Below are positions 34,781 through 44,040 of a stretch of DNA of 64,000 nucleotides, in pieces. The first letter of the stretch is position 1. Each line of letters starts with the position of its first letter. Origin of the DNA: Bosea vaviloviae (GTDB lineage: Bacteria > Pseudomonadota > Alphaproteobacteria > Rhizobiales > Beijerinckiaceae); NCBI RefSeq assembly GCF_001741865.1, contig NZ_CP017147.1, forward strand, positions 2,967,001 to 3,031,000, given 5' to 3'. The position numbers were made by a program, and so were the translations under genes. Under the pieces are notes generated by a model. It worked only from the letters and a program-made list of their open reading frames with translations. It made no database searches and was not told where the DNA came from.

Positions 34781-35614
34781 ATGAACACAATCAGTCCCGG
34801 CGTCGCCGTGGTGACGGGGGCATCCTCCGGCATCGGCTGCGCGACGGCCAAAGCCTTGCAGGGTGCGGGTTATCGCGTCTTCGGAACCAGCCGTGGTGCA
34901 GCCTCCGAAAGCCTCGCAGCCTCCGATAACCTCGAGGGCGTCACCATGCTGGCCTGCGACGTGACCGATGACGAGTCCGTGGCGAAGCTGATCAATGAGG
35001 TGCTGGCCAGGGCCGGACGCATCGACCTGCTGGTCAACAATGCCGGCATCGGGCTGCTCGGCGGCGCGGAGGAATCCTCGATCGCGCAGGCGCAGGCGCT
35101 GTTTGATGTGAACGTCTTCGGTGTCCTGCGCGTCACCAACGCCGTGCTGCCGGTGATGCGCCGTCAAAGGCTGGGCAGGATCGTCAATCTGAGTTCGCTG
35201 CTGGGCCTGATTCCGGCGCCTTATTCGGCGCTCTATGCGGCCACCAAACATGCCGTTGAAGGCTATTCCGAATCGCTCGACCACGAGCTGCGCGGATTTG
35301 GTATTCGGGTCGTGCTGGTCGAGCCGGCCTATACAAGGACGTCGTTTGAAGAGAATCTCGTCAGGCCCGACCGGCTATTGGAGATCTACGACGCTGCGCG
35401 GGACGGCATGAACACGATCATGCGGACAGCGATCGAAGCCGGCGATCAGCCTGAGGTCGTCGCAAGGACGATCCTCGAAGCCGCGACCGCTTCTGCTCCG
35501 AAGCGGCGCTATGCGGCGGGAAAAATGGCGCGCCAGGTCAGCTTGCTGCGCCGTTTCGTCCCCGAATTCGCCTTCGACAAAAGCCTGCGCAAGCAGAACG
35601 GGTTGTCGGCCTGA
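34781..35614 (+). CDS. Short-chain dehydrogenase/reductase
   Basis: 277 residues from ATG 34781. Rossmann motif VTGASSGIG (about 13-21), NNAG near 90, and catalytic Ser and YxxxK in SSLLGLI...YAATKH. C-terminal VLVEPAYTRTSFEEN is typical of classical SDRs of the oxidoreductase-with-retinol-like group. The substrate is unknown. It is on the same strand as tetR, 108 bases later, with a dispersed repeat in between, so co-transcription is uncertain. Confidence 0.92.
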   Translation: MNTISPGVAVVTGASSGIGCATAKALQGAGYRVFGTSRGAASESLAASDNLEGVTMLACDVTDDESVAKLINEVLARAGRIDLLVNNAGIGLLGGAEESSIAQAQALFDVNVFGVLRVTNAVLPVMRRQRLGRIVNLSSLLGLIPAPYSALYAATKHAVEGYSESLDHELRGFGIRVVLVEPAYTRTSFEENLVRPDRLLEIYDAARDGMNTIMRTAIEAGDQPEVVARTILEAATASAPKRRYAAGKMARQVSLLRRFVPEFAFDKSLRKQNGLSA

Positions 35615-35639
35615 TGGCGGGCCTTCAGCCATTTTTGCG

Positions 35640-35830
35640 CAAGGACATGGCTTGAAGATCGACATCATCGGCGCCGCTTTGGCGCGAAAGCTTGCGGCCG
35701 GCGGCCCAGACCAGAGCCTGGCTGGCATTGGTCATCCGGACCGGCCGGTCGAGATGGTCGGCGTGGACGAACAAGGTCGTCGGTGTACAGCGTTCCGCCG
35801 ACGCTCGCCTGCGACAGGCACTCAACCACG
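35640..35830 (-). pseudogene. Rhs core remnant (fourth, most degraded copy)
   Basis: The minus strand encodes TPTTLFVHADHLDRPVRMTN then ASQALVW, identical to the core of the intact rhs gene, joined through a deletion and frame change to LSQASVGGT, which lies about 125 codons earlier in the intact gene. No open frame spans it. It marks the far end of the rhs array. Confidence 0.75.
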
Positions 35831-35880
35831 CTCCAGTTGCACTCATCATTTGACGATGCATTGTAAACTGCATTTAAATA

Positions 35881-36144
35881 CTACTTTAAAGACAATTCAC
35901 TAGATCTCCACTTAGACAAAGTGCCGTATAATTTTATGCGATCAGTTTCTATCAGATACGATATACGTTTTTCAATCATATCGAAAAATTCTGAGTTTGT
36001 ATTACTAAATTTCTCGCCAACTAAATATATTATCATAGCTGTTTTCAAAGATTCTTTAGAAAGAAACGAAATAATTGCCTCATCCAAATCTGCATCACTA
36101 ACCATTGTCATTGACTCCAATGCATTTATCTCAATCGATGGCAT
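35881..36144 (-). CDS. Candidate immunity protein for the third Rhs C-terminal module
   Basis: About 87 residues from ATG 36144 (MPSIEINALESM); an ATG at 36168 is also in frame. The start overlaps the end of the toxin reading frame by 14 bases. The protein is small, without signal peptide or cysteines (VSDADLDEAIISFLS, then KTAMIIYLVGEKF). Strikingly AT-rich compared with the rest of the window. Position after an rhs C-terminus, size and composition all fit an immunity protein. The closing LYGTLSKWRSSELSL recalls small DUF3658-type proteins, but I would not assign the family. Confidence 0.65.
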   Translation of the reverse strand: MPSIEINALESMTMVSDADLDEAIISFLSKESLKTAMIIYLVGEKFSNTNSEFFDMIEKRISYLIETDRIKLYGTLSKWRSSELSLK

Positions 36145-37080
36145 TTCCGCCACAGCGTTCGCTGACATGACCTTTTGCGCATCCAGCTATAGTTCGGTGA
36201 CCACCTGTAACTCGACGATCTCGCATATAAGGCGGCTTGCTTAGCTCATTTTGACAAACACGCTCGGCGATTTCCCATTCTCTCCTACAATCCGGCGTAT
36301 CTTCTCTCCGTGGACCAGAGCTTCCGCCTCCACCGCCAAAGGTCCGTCGACAGAAATCGTAGATCTGTTGGGCAACAATCGCGTCGGCGCCAGCTGCTGC
36401 TCCAATGGCCGCGATACCCGTAGGAGTGACGAGGGCACCCGCAAACAGCCCCTTCCGATCGGTCAGCATCATCGGCGATCCGTTAAGCATAGACGGAAGG
36501 GCCATCGACGTTACCGAGCGGGTCGGTCTGGAGGTATCGCCCGGTGGTTGGGTCGTAGGTACGGTGCCAGTTATAGTGCAGGCCGGTCTCGAGCTGGAAC
36601 CATTGCCCGGGGAAGCGGGCGTCGAGCGTGGCGGCGCCGGTGATCGAGACGACCTCGCCATAGGGCTTGTAGACGGCGTCCCAGACCAGGGCCTGGCTGG
36701 CATTGGTCATTCGGACCGGCCGGTCGAGATGGTCGGCATGGACGAACAAGGTCGTCGGTGTCGCCGTATCGACATCGGCCACCACCGCCAGCGGGATCGC
36801 GCGTTGGGCAATGCCGCGCCTGGGCCCGTTCAGCGAAGGCAGTTGCGCGCGGGCTGACGGGTCGTTGTCGTTCTCGGCCGAGCCGAGCTTGCCGGAGGGG
36901 CCTGACGCCGCGTTGTCGTTGGCGGGACGCTGCGTTGGGCCTGTGTCGGAGCCGAGGTCGTCGACCTCGAGCCAGACATACTCCCGGATCGTCGCTCCAG
37001 AGGCCGGCCTGCTGCGTTGTGCGAAAAACGCCAGGCCGACGCGCCTTGCGTATCGGTGACGATGTTGCCCGCCCCGTCAT
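36131..37080 (-). pseudogene. Displaced Rhs C-terminal module 3 (frameshifted, internal deletion)
   Basis: A partial copy of the rhs core. 36483-36990 matches the intact gene closely (VVADVDTATPTTLFVHADHL to DPLGNVDGPSVYA). A deletion near 36995 removes about 35 codons of core upstream. At about 36483-36490 a five-base deletion relative to the intact copy turns VYAYASGSPMM into VYA-stop. In the shifted frame a tip continues: PMMLTDRKGLFAGALVTPTG, IVAQQIYDFCRRTFGGGGGS, then a Cys-containing domain ending GHVSERCGGNAID at 36131. The tip has no good start of its own, so it is expressed only after recombination or frameshifting. Confidence 0.75.
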
Positions 37081-37278
37081 GGCCGCGAGGGACTACGCAA
37101 GCCATGTCGGGAGCATGAGGGGGTGAGCCAATTGGGCGGCACGAGCCCAGCGAGATCGGACCAGCAGGCCTAGGCAAGGAGGGCTGCGAGTGCGACCCAA
37201 ACGGGTCTGTCGTCCAGCTCCGCGACAACGCAATGGAGATTAGAATAGATCAAAACAAATAATTCTGTAAAATTATAG

Positions 37279-37593
37279 TCAATCAACCTTTCTAGCAATG
37301 GACGATTCCGTGAATGTAAAAATCATCTGAGCGACTCCCGGTCGTCTCAAATTCACAAGCTTCAAATGGCCAGATCTGCCAGTTGACTCCATAAATGTAT
37401 CAAATTCCACCTCATTCTCAGAGTGCTTTATGTTCGATATAACATACTCTTCACCGTCAACGTGGTCGAATCCCTTAATTTTCAGAGTCCCGCCTGACAT
37501 CGATATGACATACTCAGATCGGGCATCATCATCCTCCGATCTCCAGCGACCAAGAAGAGGATTCGGGAAATTAAGATGTATCAAGTCAGCCAT
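37279..37593 (-). CDS. Candidate immunity protein for Rhs C-terminal module 2
   Basis: 104 residues, AT-rich, no signal peptide. Beta-rich looking sequence with LLGRWRSEDDDARSEYVISM near the start and GFDHVDGEEYVISNI in the middle, suggesting a small beta-sandwich or lipocalin-like fold. It begins eight bases after the stop of the rhs C-terminal module at 37602-38783, the standard position for a cognate immunity gene. No family assignment from sequence alone. Confidence 0.7.
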   Translation of the reverse strand: MADLIHLNFPNPLLGRWRSEDDDARSEYVISMSGGTLKIKGFDHVDGEEYVISNIKHSENEVEFDTFMESTGRSGHLKLVNLRRPGVAQMIFTFTESSIARKVD

Positions 37594-37601
37594 TTTTATC
37601 T

Positions 37602-38783
37602 CTACTTTTTATCTCTAGATTCATCGAATCCAGGGGGTTTCTGCTTGCTGATTTGCTTGCCCGTTTGAGGATCTTTTACGATAACTTTATTTGGGTCGCT
37701 TGGATCGGGGCGCATGTGCTTGAAGGGGTTTTTGGTACCATAAATGCTGCCAGCATAATTACGTTCACCTTTACCCATGCAGAAGTCGATGATCTGCTTG
37801 GCCGCCAGCGCACCTAATCCCGCTACTGCGCCAACAGCGACCGCGCCGGCAGGCGTCGCAGCAAGTACAGGCAGCACGAATAGCCCCTCTTGATCGGTCC
37901 ACATCATTGGCGATCCGCTGGCGTATGCATAGACGGAAGGCCCATCGACGTTACCGAGCGGGTCGGTCTGGAGGTATCGTCCTGTTGTTGGGTCGTATGT
38001 GCGGTGCCAGTTGTAGTGCAGGCCGGTCTCAAGCTGGAACCACTGGCCGGGGAAGCGGGCGTCGAGCGTGGCTGCACCGGTGATCGAGACGACCTCGCCA
38101 TAGGGCTTGTAGACGGCGTCCCAGACCAGGGCCTGGCTGGCATTGGTCATCCGGACCGGCCGGTCGAGATGGTCGGCATGGACGAACAAGGTCGTCGGGC
38201 TGGCGGTGTCGACATCGGCCACCACCGCCAGCGGGACCGCGCGCTGGGCAATGCCGCGCCTGGGCCCGTTCAGCGAAGGCAGCTGCGTGCGCGCTGACGG
38301 GTCATTGTCGTTCTCAGCCGAGCCGAGCTTGGAGCCCGACGCCGCATTGTCGTTGGCCGGCCGCGAGGTCGGGCCTGTGTCGGAGCCGAGGTCGTCGACC
38401 TCGAGCCAGACATATTCCCGGATCGTCGCGCCAGAGGCCGCATTCGCCTCCGCCAGGAGATGGCCGGCGGTGTCGTAGATCAGATGCGTCGTGCCAGACG
38501 GCGTCGTGTTGGTCACCGCCCGGATCGCCAGCCGCTCCAGCCCGTCATAGGTGTAGGCGCCCTTCAGCGTTCCACCCACGCTCGCCTGCGACAGACGCCC
38601 CGCCGCGTTGTGCGTGAAGGTCCAGGCCGCGCTGCCGCGCGTATCGGTTGCGATGTTGCCCGCCCCGTCATGGCCGAAGGTCCGCGTCACCGTTCCATCC
38701 GTCGTAACCTGCACGATCCGGTTCGAGGTCGCCTCATAGCCATCACCCGATCGATCTCGTGCAAAGCCGCCCGCCGCCAACAT
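37602..38783 (-). CDS. Displaced Rhs C-terminal module 2 (orphan core plus toxin tip)
   Basis: 393 residues in an open frame, lacking the N-terminal two thirds of an Rhs protein. From about residue 15 (GYEATSNRIVQVTTDGTVTR) it follows the intact rhs gene closely up to TDPLGNVDGPSVYAYASGSP. The tip diverges there: an Ala/Gly-rich hydrophobic linker (LPVLAATPAGAVAVGAVAGL), DFCMGKGERNYAGS, then NPFKHMRPDPSDPNKVIVKD and QISKQKPPGFDES at the end. That basic ending is of a kind seen in contact-dependent toxins of nuclease type, but no catalytic residues can be named. Whether the orphan is translated is unclear; it is probably a donor for recombination into the full-length gene. Confidence 0.8.
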   Translation of the reverse strand: MLAAGGFARDRSGDGYEATSNRIVQVTTDGTVTRTFGHDGAGNIATDTRGSAAWTFTHNAAGRLSQASVGGTLKGAYTYDGLERLAIRAVTNTTPSGTTHLIYDTAGHLLAEANAASGATIREYVWLEVDDLGSDTGPTSRPANDNAASGSKLGSAENDNDPSARTQLPSLNGPRRGIAQRAVPLAVVADVDTASPTTLFVHADHLDRPVRMTNASQALVWDAVYKPYGEVVSITGAATLDARFPGQWFQLETGLHYNWHRTYDPTTGRYLQTDPLGNVDGPSVYAYASGSPMMWTDQEGLFVLPVLAATPAGAVAVGAVAGLGALAAKQIIDFCMGKGERNYAGSIYGTKNPFKHMRPDPSDPNKVIVKDPQTGKQISKQKPPGFDESRDKK

Positions 38784-38798
38784 GCCGATAATAGTAAC

Positions 38799-39170
38799 TT
38801 AAAGCGGCCTTTCTGCATAGAACGAATATATAAACAGAAGCGCGTTCTTTTCGGAGTCTGTCAATTTTAAATCATCTTCATTTTGTGCCAAACGAAACTT
38901 CCGATCGAGTCCCAACATCTCATTGTAAATGGCCACCGGGAGCGGCGCTAAAGAATCTACGAAGCAATCGACAGATCCAGTCCCCATTTTTCCAAGGCCA
39001 GTTGTTCTGTCAATCTGGACATATTTCTGATTTGTGACAGTTCTGGACTCAATATATTTTTCATTAAGCCCAGTTACCAAACAAATCAAACTGGCGTCAT
39101 TGCTTGTTTTAGCGTGAAATATGTCGCCAACAACAATTCTATCAAGTAATTTTCTTTGACTGTTCGACAT
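38799..39170 (-). CDS. Candidate immunity protein for the full-length Rhs protein
   Basis: 123 residues, AT-rich, no signal peptide. Begins MSNSQRKLLDRIVVGDIFHA and ends EKNALLFIYSFYAERPL. The ATG-to-stop gap with the rhs gene is one base (rhs ends at 39172), so the pair is co-transcribed. It then precedes orphan module 2, giving the order toxin, immunity, old toxin tip, old immunity. I do not recognise a named family. Confidence 0.7.
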   Translation of the reverse strand: MSNSQRKLLDRIVVGDIFHAKTSNDASLICLVTGLNEKYIESRTVTNQKYVQIDRTTGLGKMGTGSVDCFVDSLAPLPVAIYNEMLGLDRKFRLAQNEDDLKLTDSEKNALLFIYSFYAERPL

Positions 39171-39171
39171 T

Positions 39172-42100
39172 TTATTTTCCTATCAGATACGGCGCTAGAA
39201 TCTTGACTTGATCTGATCCGGAATCATCCTCTATACCGAGAATCTTTACGGCGCATGGTCTGCAGACAATTCTGTCGCCGATACAATGCGTCCCGCTCAT
39301 ACCACGTGATCCTCCACTGCGGCAGTCGCCGCCTGTACACCGCAGGGCTCCACTACTACTCGCTAACCCCTCGCGATCGGTCAGCATCATTGGCGATCCG
39401 CTTGCGTAAGCATAGACGCTCGGGCCATCGACGTTACCGAGGGGGTCGGTCTGGAGGTATCGTCCTGTTGTTGGGTCGTAATGGCGGTGCCAGTTATAGT
39501 GCAGGCCGGTCTCGAGCTGGAACCATTGTCCGGGGAAGCGGGCGTCGAGCGTGGCAGCGCCGGTGATCGAGACGACCTCGCCATAGGGCTTGTAGACGGC
39601 GTCCCAGACCAGGGCCTGGCTGGCATTGGTCATCCGGACCGGCCGGTCGAGATGGTCGGCATGGACGAACAAGGTCGTCGGTGTCGCCGTATCGACATCG
39701 GCCACCACCGCCAGCGGGATCGCGCGTTGGGCAATGCCGCGCCTGGGCCCGTTCAGCGAAGGCAGTTGCGCGCGGGCTGACGGGTCGTTGTCGTTCTCGG
39801 CCGAGCCGAGCTTGCCGGAGGGGCCTGACGCCGCGTTGTCGTTGGCGGGACGCTGCGTTGGGCCTGTGTCGGAGCCGAGGTCGTCGACCTCGAGCCAGAC
39901 ATATTCCCGGATCGTCGCGCCAGAGGCCGCATTCGCCTCAGCCAGGAGATGGCCGGCGGTGTCGTAGATCAGATGCGTCGTGCCAGACGGCGTCGTGTTG
40001 GTCACAGCCCGGATCGCCAGCCGCTCCAGCCCGTCATAGGTGTAGGCGCCCTTGACGCTGCCGCCCACGCTCGCCTGCGACAAACGACCCGCCGCGTTGT
40101 GCGTGAAGCTCCAGGCCGAGGCGCCTTGCGTGTCGGTGATGAGGTTGCCCGCCCCGTCATGGCCGAAGGTCCGCGTCACCGTTCCATTCGTCTCGACCTG
40201 CACGATCCGGTTCGAGGTCGCCTCATAGCCCGTCACCTTCGTCGTCGTGGTGGCGCCCTGCGTCAGGATCTCATGCGTCCGGTTGCCGCCCGCGCCATAA
40301 TAATAGGTCAGATCGCCCCACACACCCGTCGCGTTCTGCAGGCGCCGCGCCGGCGAATAATAGAAGCCCTGATGCGGCGGCGGCGAGACGTCGTCGTAAT
40401 TGTAGATATTGGTCAGGTTCAGGCCATTATCGGTGCGGTCATGGAAGCGCTTGATCGTCGCCACGCTGGTCGCCGTGTTCTCGACCAGGAGCAGGTTGAG
40501 CTGGTCGTCGGCGGTGAAGGTGCGCCACAGGCTCAAGCCGTTGCCATAGCTCAGCGACTGCAGGTCCCCAAAAGGCTGGTAGGCGACGCCCGACGCCAGC
40601 ACCGCGCTCGCCGCCGCCGCGTTTTGCTTCGTCGTGACGCCGCCGACCCGGCCCGTCGCGTCGCGGACGACAGCGACGATGCGGCCCGAGGGATAGGTGA
40701 TCTGCGTCACCTTGTCGGCGAGGTTGTAGGCGTAAGCAACGACATAGCTCTTGCCGGCGATGACCCGGGTTTCCGAGGTGACGTTGCCGCGCGCGTCATA
40801 AACCCAAGCCGTCGTGCCGGAGGCGTCGCTCATCCCGGTCAAGCGGCCCTTGCCCTTGTTGCCGCCGGTGACGTCGTCATAGCTCCAGGTCACGTTCAGC
40901 CCCGTCGCTGACGGGAAGGAGCGCGCGGTGATGCGCCCGGCATTGTCGAAAGCCTGGTTCATCACCACGCCGCGGCCATCGGTCTTCTGCGTGATCAGGC
41001 CGCGCGCGTCGCGCTGGTAGACAACCGTGCCGCTATCGGGAGAAGCTGCCTGGATCACCTCGCCAAAACCGTTGCGCACATAAGCCGTGGTGACGTTGCG
41101 GGCATCCTTGTAGGAGGTGATGACATCGACGCCGTTGCGCGTCACCTCGACCTTCTGGCTCTCCTCATCCGTCTCGCTGATCAATCGGTTCAGCGCGTCA
41201 AAGCCGTAATTGTACAGGTTCGAGCGCGGATCGGTCACCGCGACCAGATTGTCCGTCCGGTCATAGCCGAACTGCCAGGTGCTGCTGCCCGCGCCGATCG
41301 CGCGCAGGAGCCGGCCAAGCTCGTCAAAGGTCTGCGTGCGCGCGAAGCTCGTGCTCGCATCGGCCTTCTTGCGCGTGATCGAGGTCGCCCCGCCCATCGC
41401 GTCGCGGACATAATTGGTGGTCTCGCCCGCATTGTTCGTCACCGTCGTCAGCCGGCGCGCATCGTCATAGCTGAAGGACTGCCAGCTGCTATCGGCCTGC
41501 GTGATCTTGGTGACCTGGCCGGCGCCGTCATAGACGATCGTCGTGACCGCGGCGGAGCCGGTCGAATCCGCGGTCACCGTCAGGAGGCGGCCGCGCCCGT
41601 CATAGCCCAGCGCCGTCTTCACCCCATTGGCATCGGTCACCAGCGTCGGCTGGCCCCGGTCATTGACCGTGTCGACCGTCGTGACCTGCCCGAGCTCGTT
41701 CGTGACCGTCTGAACGAAGCCCTGCGCGTCGTAGGTGTAGGAGACCGTGTCGCCCGTTCCCGCCAGCGGCCCGTCCACCGAAGCGAGCAAGCCTGTCGTC
41801 CCGTAAGTATACGCCCAGACCCGCATCTGCCCGCCGGTCGCGTACGGCACCGTCTGCGTCGTCGTGTCCGTCAACGTCCGCGAGGTCAATTGACCCGACG
41901 CGTTCCAGACATAGTCCGTCGTCAGGCCGGGGTCGACAACCTGGGAGGGCACACGCCAGGTCGCGTTCCAGGTGATGGTCGAGGTTGCAGCCGAAGCGGT
42001 TCCCGAGCCCCGTGTGATCGAGGTCGGCTGGCCGATCGTGTCGTTGACATAGGTTGTCACCCGCCCTTCGGCATCCGTCACCGAGGCCATGAAGTCGTTC

Positions 42101-43536
42101 GCATCATAGCTGCGGGTCGTGTTCGACAGAGGGCAGTTGGTCGAGGGCTGCCCGACCAGCGAGGAGACCAGCTTGTTGCCCTGGCTCGTGGTCGAATAGG
42201 TGATCACCTCCTGCTTGCCGAGCGGATTGGTGACCGTCGTCGTGCCCGAGCCATAGCTGAAGCTGTACTGATCGACGCTGCCGGCATGGACGCTGGAGGT
42301 CGCGCGCCCCTGCGCATCATAGCCCCAGGTCGCGTAGCGAATGCCGCGCTCGTCGGTCGTGCCGGTCAGCGCGAATTTATTGTTCGTATCCTCATAGTGA
42401 TAGGTGATGGTCTCGTTGTTCTGCGGCGGGAAGATCACCTTCTCCAGAACCACCGTGCCCTTCGCCACGTCAGCGGGCACGCCGCCGGGATAATAGGGCG
42501 CCAGCAAAGCCGTGTCCGTGCGCGCCAGATACTCGTATCTGACCACCGTTGCGCCGTTGACCTTCACCTCGCTGAGATGCGCCTGGGCGTCATAGACGAA
42601 ACTCATCGCCCGGCCGCGATTATCCGTCACGCCCGTGTTCACCCCAGCAGCGTCATAGACCAGCGTCTGAACATAGCCGCCGATCCTGCGGATGCTAAGT
42701 AACCGTCCGCTGGTGCCATCGAAGACATAAATGACGCCATCCGCAGTGGTCAGCTCAAACTGCGTCCCGGTTTTGGACAAACTTTCCCGGACACCCTTGC
42801 GACCGGCGGAAAAAAACGTTCCCGACGAGTCCACATAAGCTGGGCTCCAGATGTCGCCGGACGTGTTGTAGAAAACCAGCTCCTGGCCGTCGGGAAACGT
42901 GATGTTGGCGTTGGCCTGGCTCCCGCTGAACCTGAAAACTGCTTCGAAATTCGACCTCCAGCCGCGGCCCAAGGCGCCAAAGCGTGATGATTTCAGCCGC
43001 CGGATGCCATTCTGCGAATAGAAGCGCTCAAGCCGAAAATCGTCGCTCCCGCCAAAGGAGAAATCGACATACTCCTCGCGCTTGAAGCCACTGAGACCAT
43101 CGATCGGGTTGCCGCGACATTGCCGTTCGTTTTCAGGAATGGGGCGTTTGCAACTGTCGTCGATGCGAATTTCAGGTGCATCGCAAACCAGATCGGCTCC
43201 CCCACCTCGATAGCCGATATAGCCAAGCCCAGGGGAATAGGTCAGGTAAAAATGCGCGCTGATGTAGCCGTTGAATTGCTCGCAGCCAGTAAACAAGTTG
43301 GCGTCGTTGCCATGGATCGCCTTGGCCTGCGCAATACCCAGTGAACAGCCGTCGCTGCCCGAGAGGATTACACCCCCGCTGAGATAAGTCTCCCAATGCT
43401 CGGCGCGGGATGGCGGCGCATTCAAAATGCTGAGCGCCACGATCAGTCCCACGCCGACCAGGAGGTTGCGAAAGCCTCTGGCGCCGCTGCGCAGCGGGCC
43501 GGTCAGCCAATGTCCCATCAGATTGCGAACACGCAT
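39172..43536 (-). CDS. Full-length Rhs/YD-repeat polymorphic toxin
   Basis: About 1454 residues from ATG 43536, chosen because a signal-like segment follows (NLLVGVGLIVALSILNAPPSRA). A Cys-containing N-terminal region (CSLGIAQAK, CEQF, CDAPEIRIDDSC) leads to GNPIDGLSGFKREEYVDFSF and SDDFRLERFYSQNG, the DUF6531-like opening of Rhs shells. Then many YD repeats fill the middle, and the core ends RYLQTDPLGNVDGPSVYAYA. The tip is short, about 70 residues: LRCTGGDCRSGGSRGMSGTH, CIGDRIVCRPCAVKILGIED. Its four-plus cysteines could bind zinc. The shell should encapsulate and release the tip into rival cells. No PAAR or VgrG motif is present, so export is probably Sec-dependent. G+C is lower in the tip. 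Confidence 0.92.
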   Translation of the reverse strand: MRVRNLMGHWLTGPLRSGARGFRNLLVGVGLIVALSILNAPPSRAEHWETYLSGGVILSGSDGCSLGIAQAKAIHGNDANLFTGCEQFNGYISAHFYLTYSPGLGYIGYRGGGADLVCDAPEIRIDDSCKRPIPENERQCRGNPIDGLSGFKREEYVDFSFGGSDDFRLERFYSQNGIRRLKSSRFGALGRGWRSNFEAVFRFSGSQANANITFPDGQELVFYNTSGDIWSPAYVDSSGTFFSAGRKGVRESLSKTGTQFELTTADGVIYVFDGTSGRLLSIRRIGGYVQTLVYDAAGVNTGVTDNRGRAMSFVYDAQAHLSEVKVNGATVVRYEYLARTDTALLAPYYPGGVPADVAKGTVVLEKVIFPPQNNETITYHYEDTNNKFALTGTTDERGIRYATWGYDAQGRATSSVHAGSVDQYSFSYGSGTTTVTNPLGKQEVITYSTTSQGNKLVSSLVGQPSTNCPLSNTTRSYDANDFMASVTDAEGRVTTYVNDTIGQPTSITRGSGTASAATSTITWNATWRVPSQVVDPGLTTDYVWNASGQLTSRTLTDTTTQTVPYATGGQMRVWAYTYGTTGLLASVDGPLAGTGDTVSYTYDAQGFVQTVTNELGQVTTVDTVNDRGQPTLVTDANGVKTALGYDGRGRLLTVTADSTGSAAVTTIVYDGAGQVTKITQADSSWQSFSYDDARRLTTVTNNAGETTNYVRDAMGGATSITRKKADASTSFARTQTFDELGRLLRAIGAGSSTWQFGYDRTDNLVAVTDPRSNLYNYGFDALNRLISETDEESQKVEVTRNGVDVITSYKDARNVTTAYVRNGFGEVIQAASPDSGTVVYQRDARGLITQKTDGRGVVMNQAFDNAGRITARSFPSATGLNVTWSYDDVTGGNKGKGRLTGMSDASGTTAWVYDARGNVTSETRVIAGKSYVVAYAYNLADKVTQITYPSGRIVAVVRDATGRVGGVTTKQNAAAASAVLASGVAYQPFGDLQSLSYGNGLSLWRTFTADDQLNLLLVENTATSVATIKRFHDRTDNGLNLTNIYNYDDVSPPPHQGFYYSPARRLQNATGVWGDLTYYYGAGGNRTHEILTQGATTTTKVTGYEATSNRIVQVETNGTVTRTFGHDGAGNLITDTQGASAWSFTHNAAGRLSQASVGGSVKGAYTYDGLERLAIRAVTNTTPSGTTHLIYDTAGHLLAEANAASGATIREYVWLEVDDLGSDTGPTQRPANDNAASGPSGKLGSAENDNDPSARAQLPSLNGPRRGIAQRAIPLAVVADVDTATPTTLFVHADHLDRPVRMTNASQALVWDAVYKPYGEVVSITGAATLDARFPGQWFQLETGLHYNWHRHYDPTTGRYLQTDPLGNVDGPSVYAYASGSPMMLTDREGLASSSGALRCTGGDCRSGGSRGMSGTHCIGDRIVCRPCAVKILGIEDDSGSDQVKILAPYLIGK

Positions 43537-44040
43537 ACTTGGCTCCGGCGCGGCTGAAATCGACAAGACGAAGTCCGCGAAAAATTGCGGGACTACGAAT
43601 TTAAAATACGTAGAATTGGATATACTAGCCAGAACTACAGATAACTTGCGGTGTATCCATAAAACTTCTCGGCATTGTACCTCAGTGTATCCGATAAAAT
43701 TGTGCGGAACACAGAAAGTCGTCCAATAATGACCATTAAAAACAACCGATGCGTGTGATGTCAACGCTTGTAGTGAGGCAATGCGCGTAATTTTATATGC
43801 AGCATGCGCATGAGCGGGCCGTGCAGAAAGCGCTTGTCACAGAATGCGCGCCAGCGCGTTTTCGAGCGAAGTGGATACCGGTTCGCGTGAAGAAAATCCG
43901 TCAAAACAAAAAGCCGAGGCCCGCTTTCACGCGTCGCCCATGATCGCCATCGCCAAACATCGATCATGAAATGGCGTCATCCTGTTGACCGCTAAGGCCT
44001 CGCCATGGTCGGGTCGGCCCGCAAAAGGGAGGGGTCTTCG
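43537..44040. other. Gene-free stretch upstream of rhs, with a dispersed palindrome
   Basis: 43560-43790 is AT-rich and probably holds the rhs promoter. Around 43853-43905 is a GTTTTCGAGCGAAGTGGATA-type element with CCGGTTCGCGTGAAGAAAA, a palindromic motif common in Rhizobiales. No gene is supported. Confidence 0.5.

Noticed and set aside
37081..37278. Insertion-sequence end within the Rhs array
   Set aside because: The stretch is unlike its surroundings, but I find no terminal inverted repeats or transposase motif. Nothing else can be supported there.
39172..43764. Longer rhs start at 43764
   Set aside because: The 76 extra codons are AT-rich and unlike Rhs N-termini. A signal-like segment directly follows ATG 43536, which fits better.
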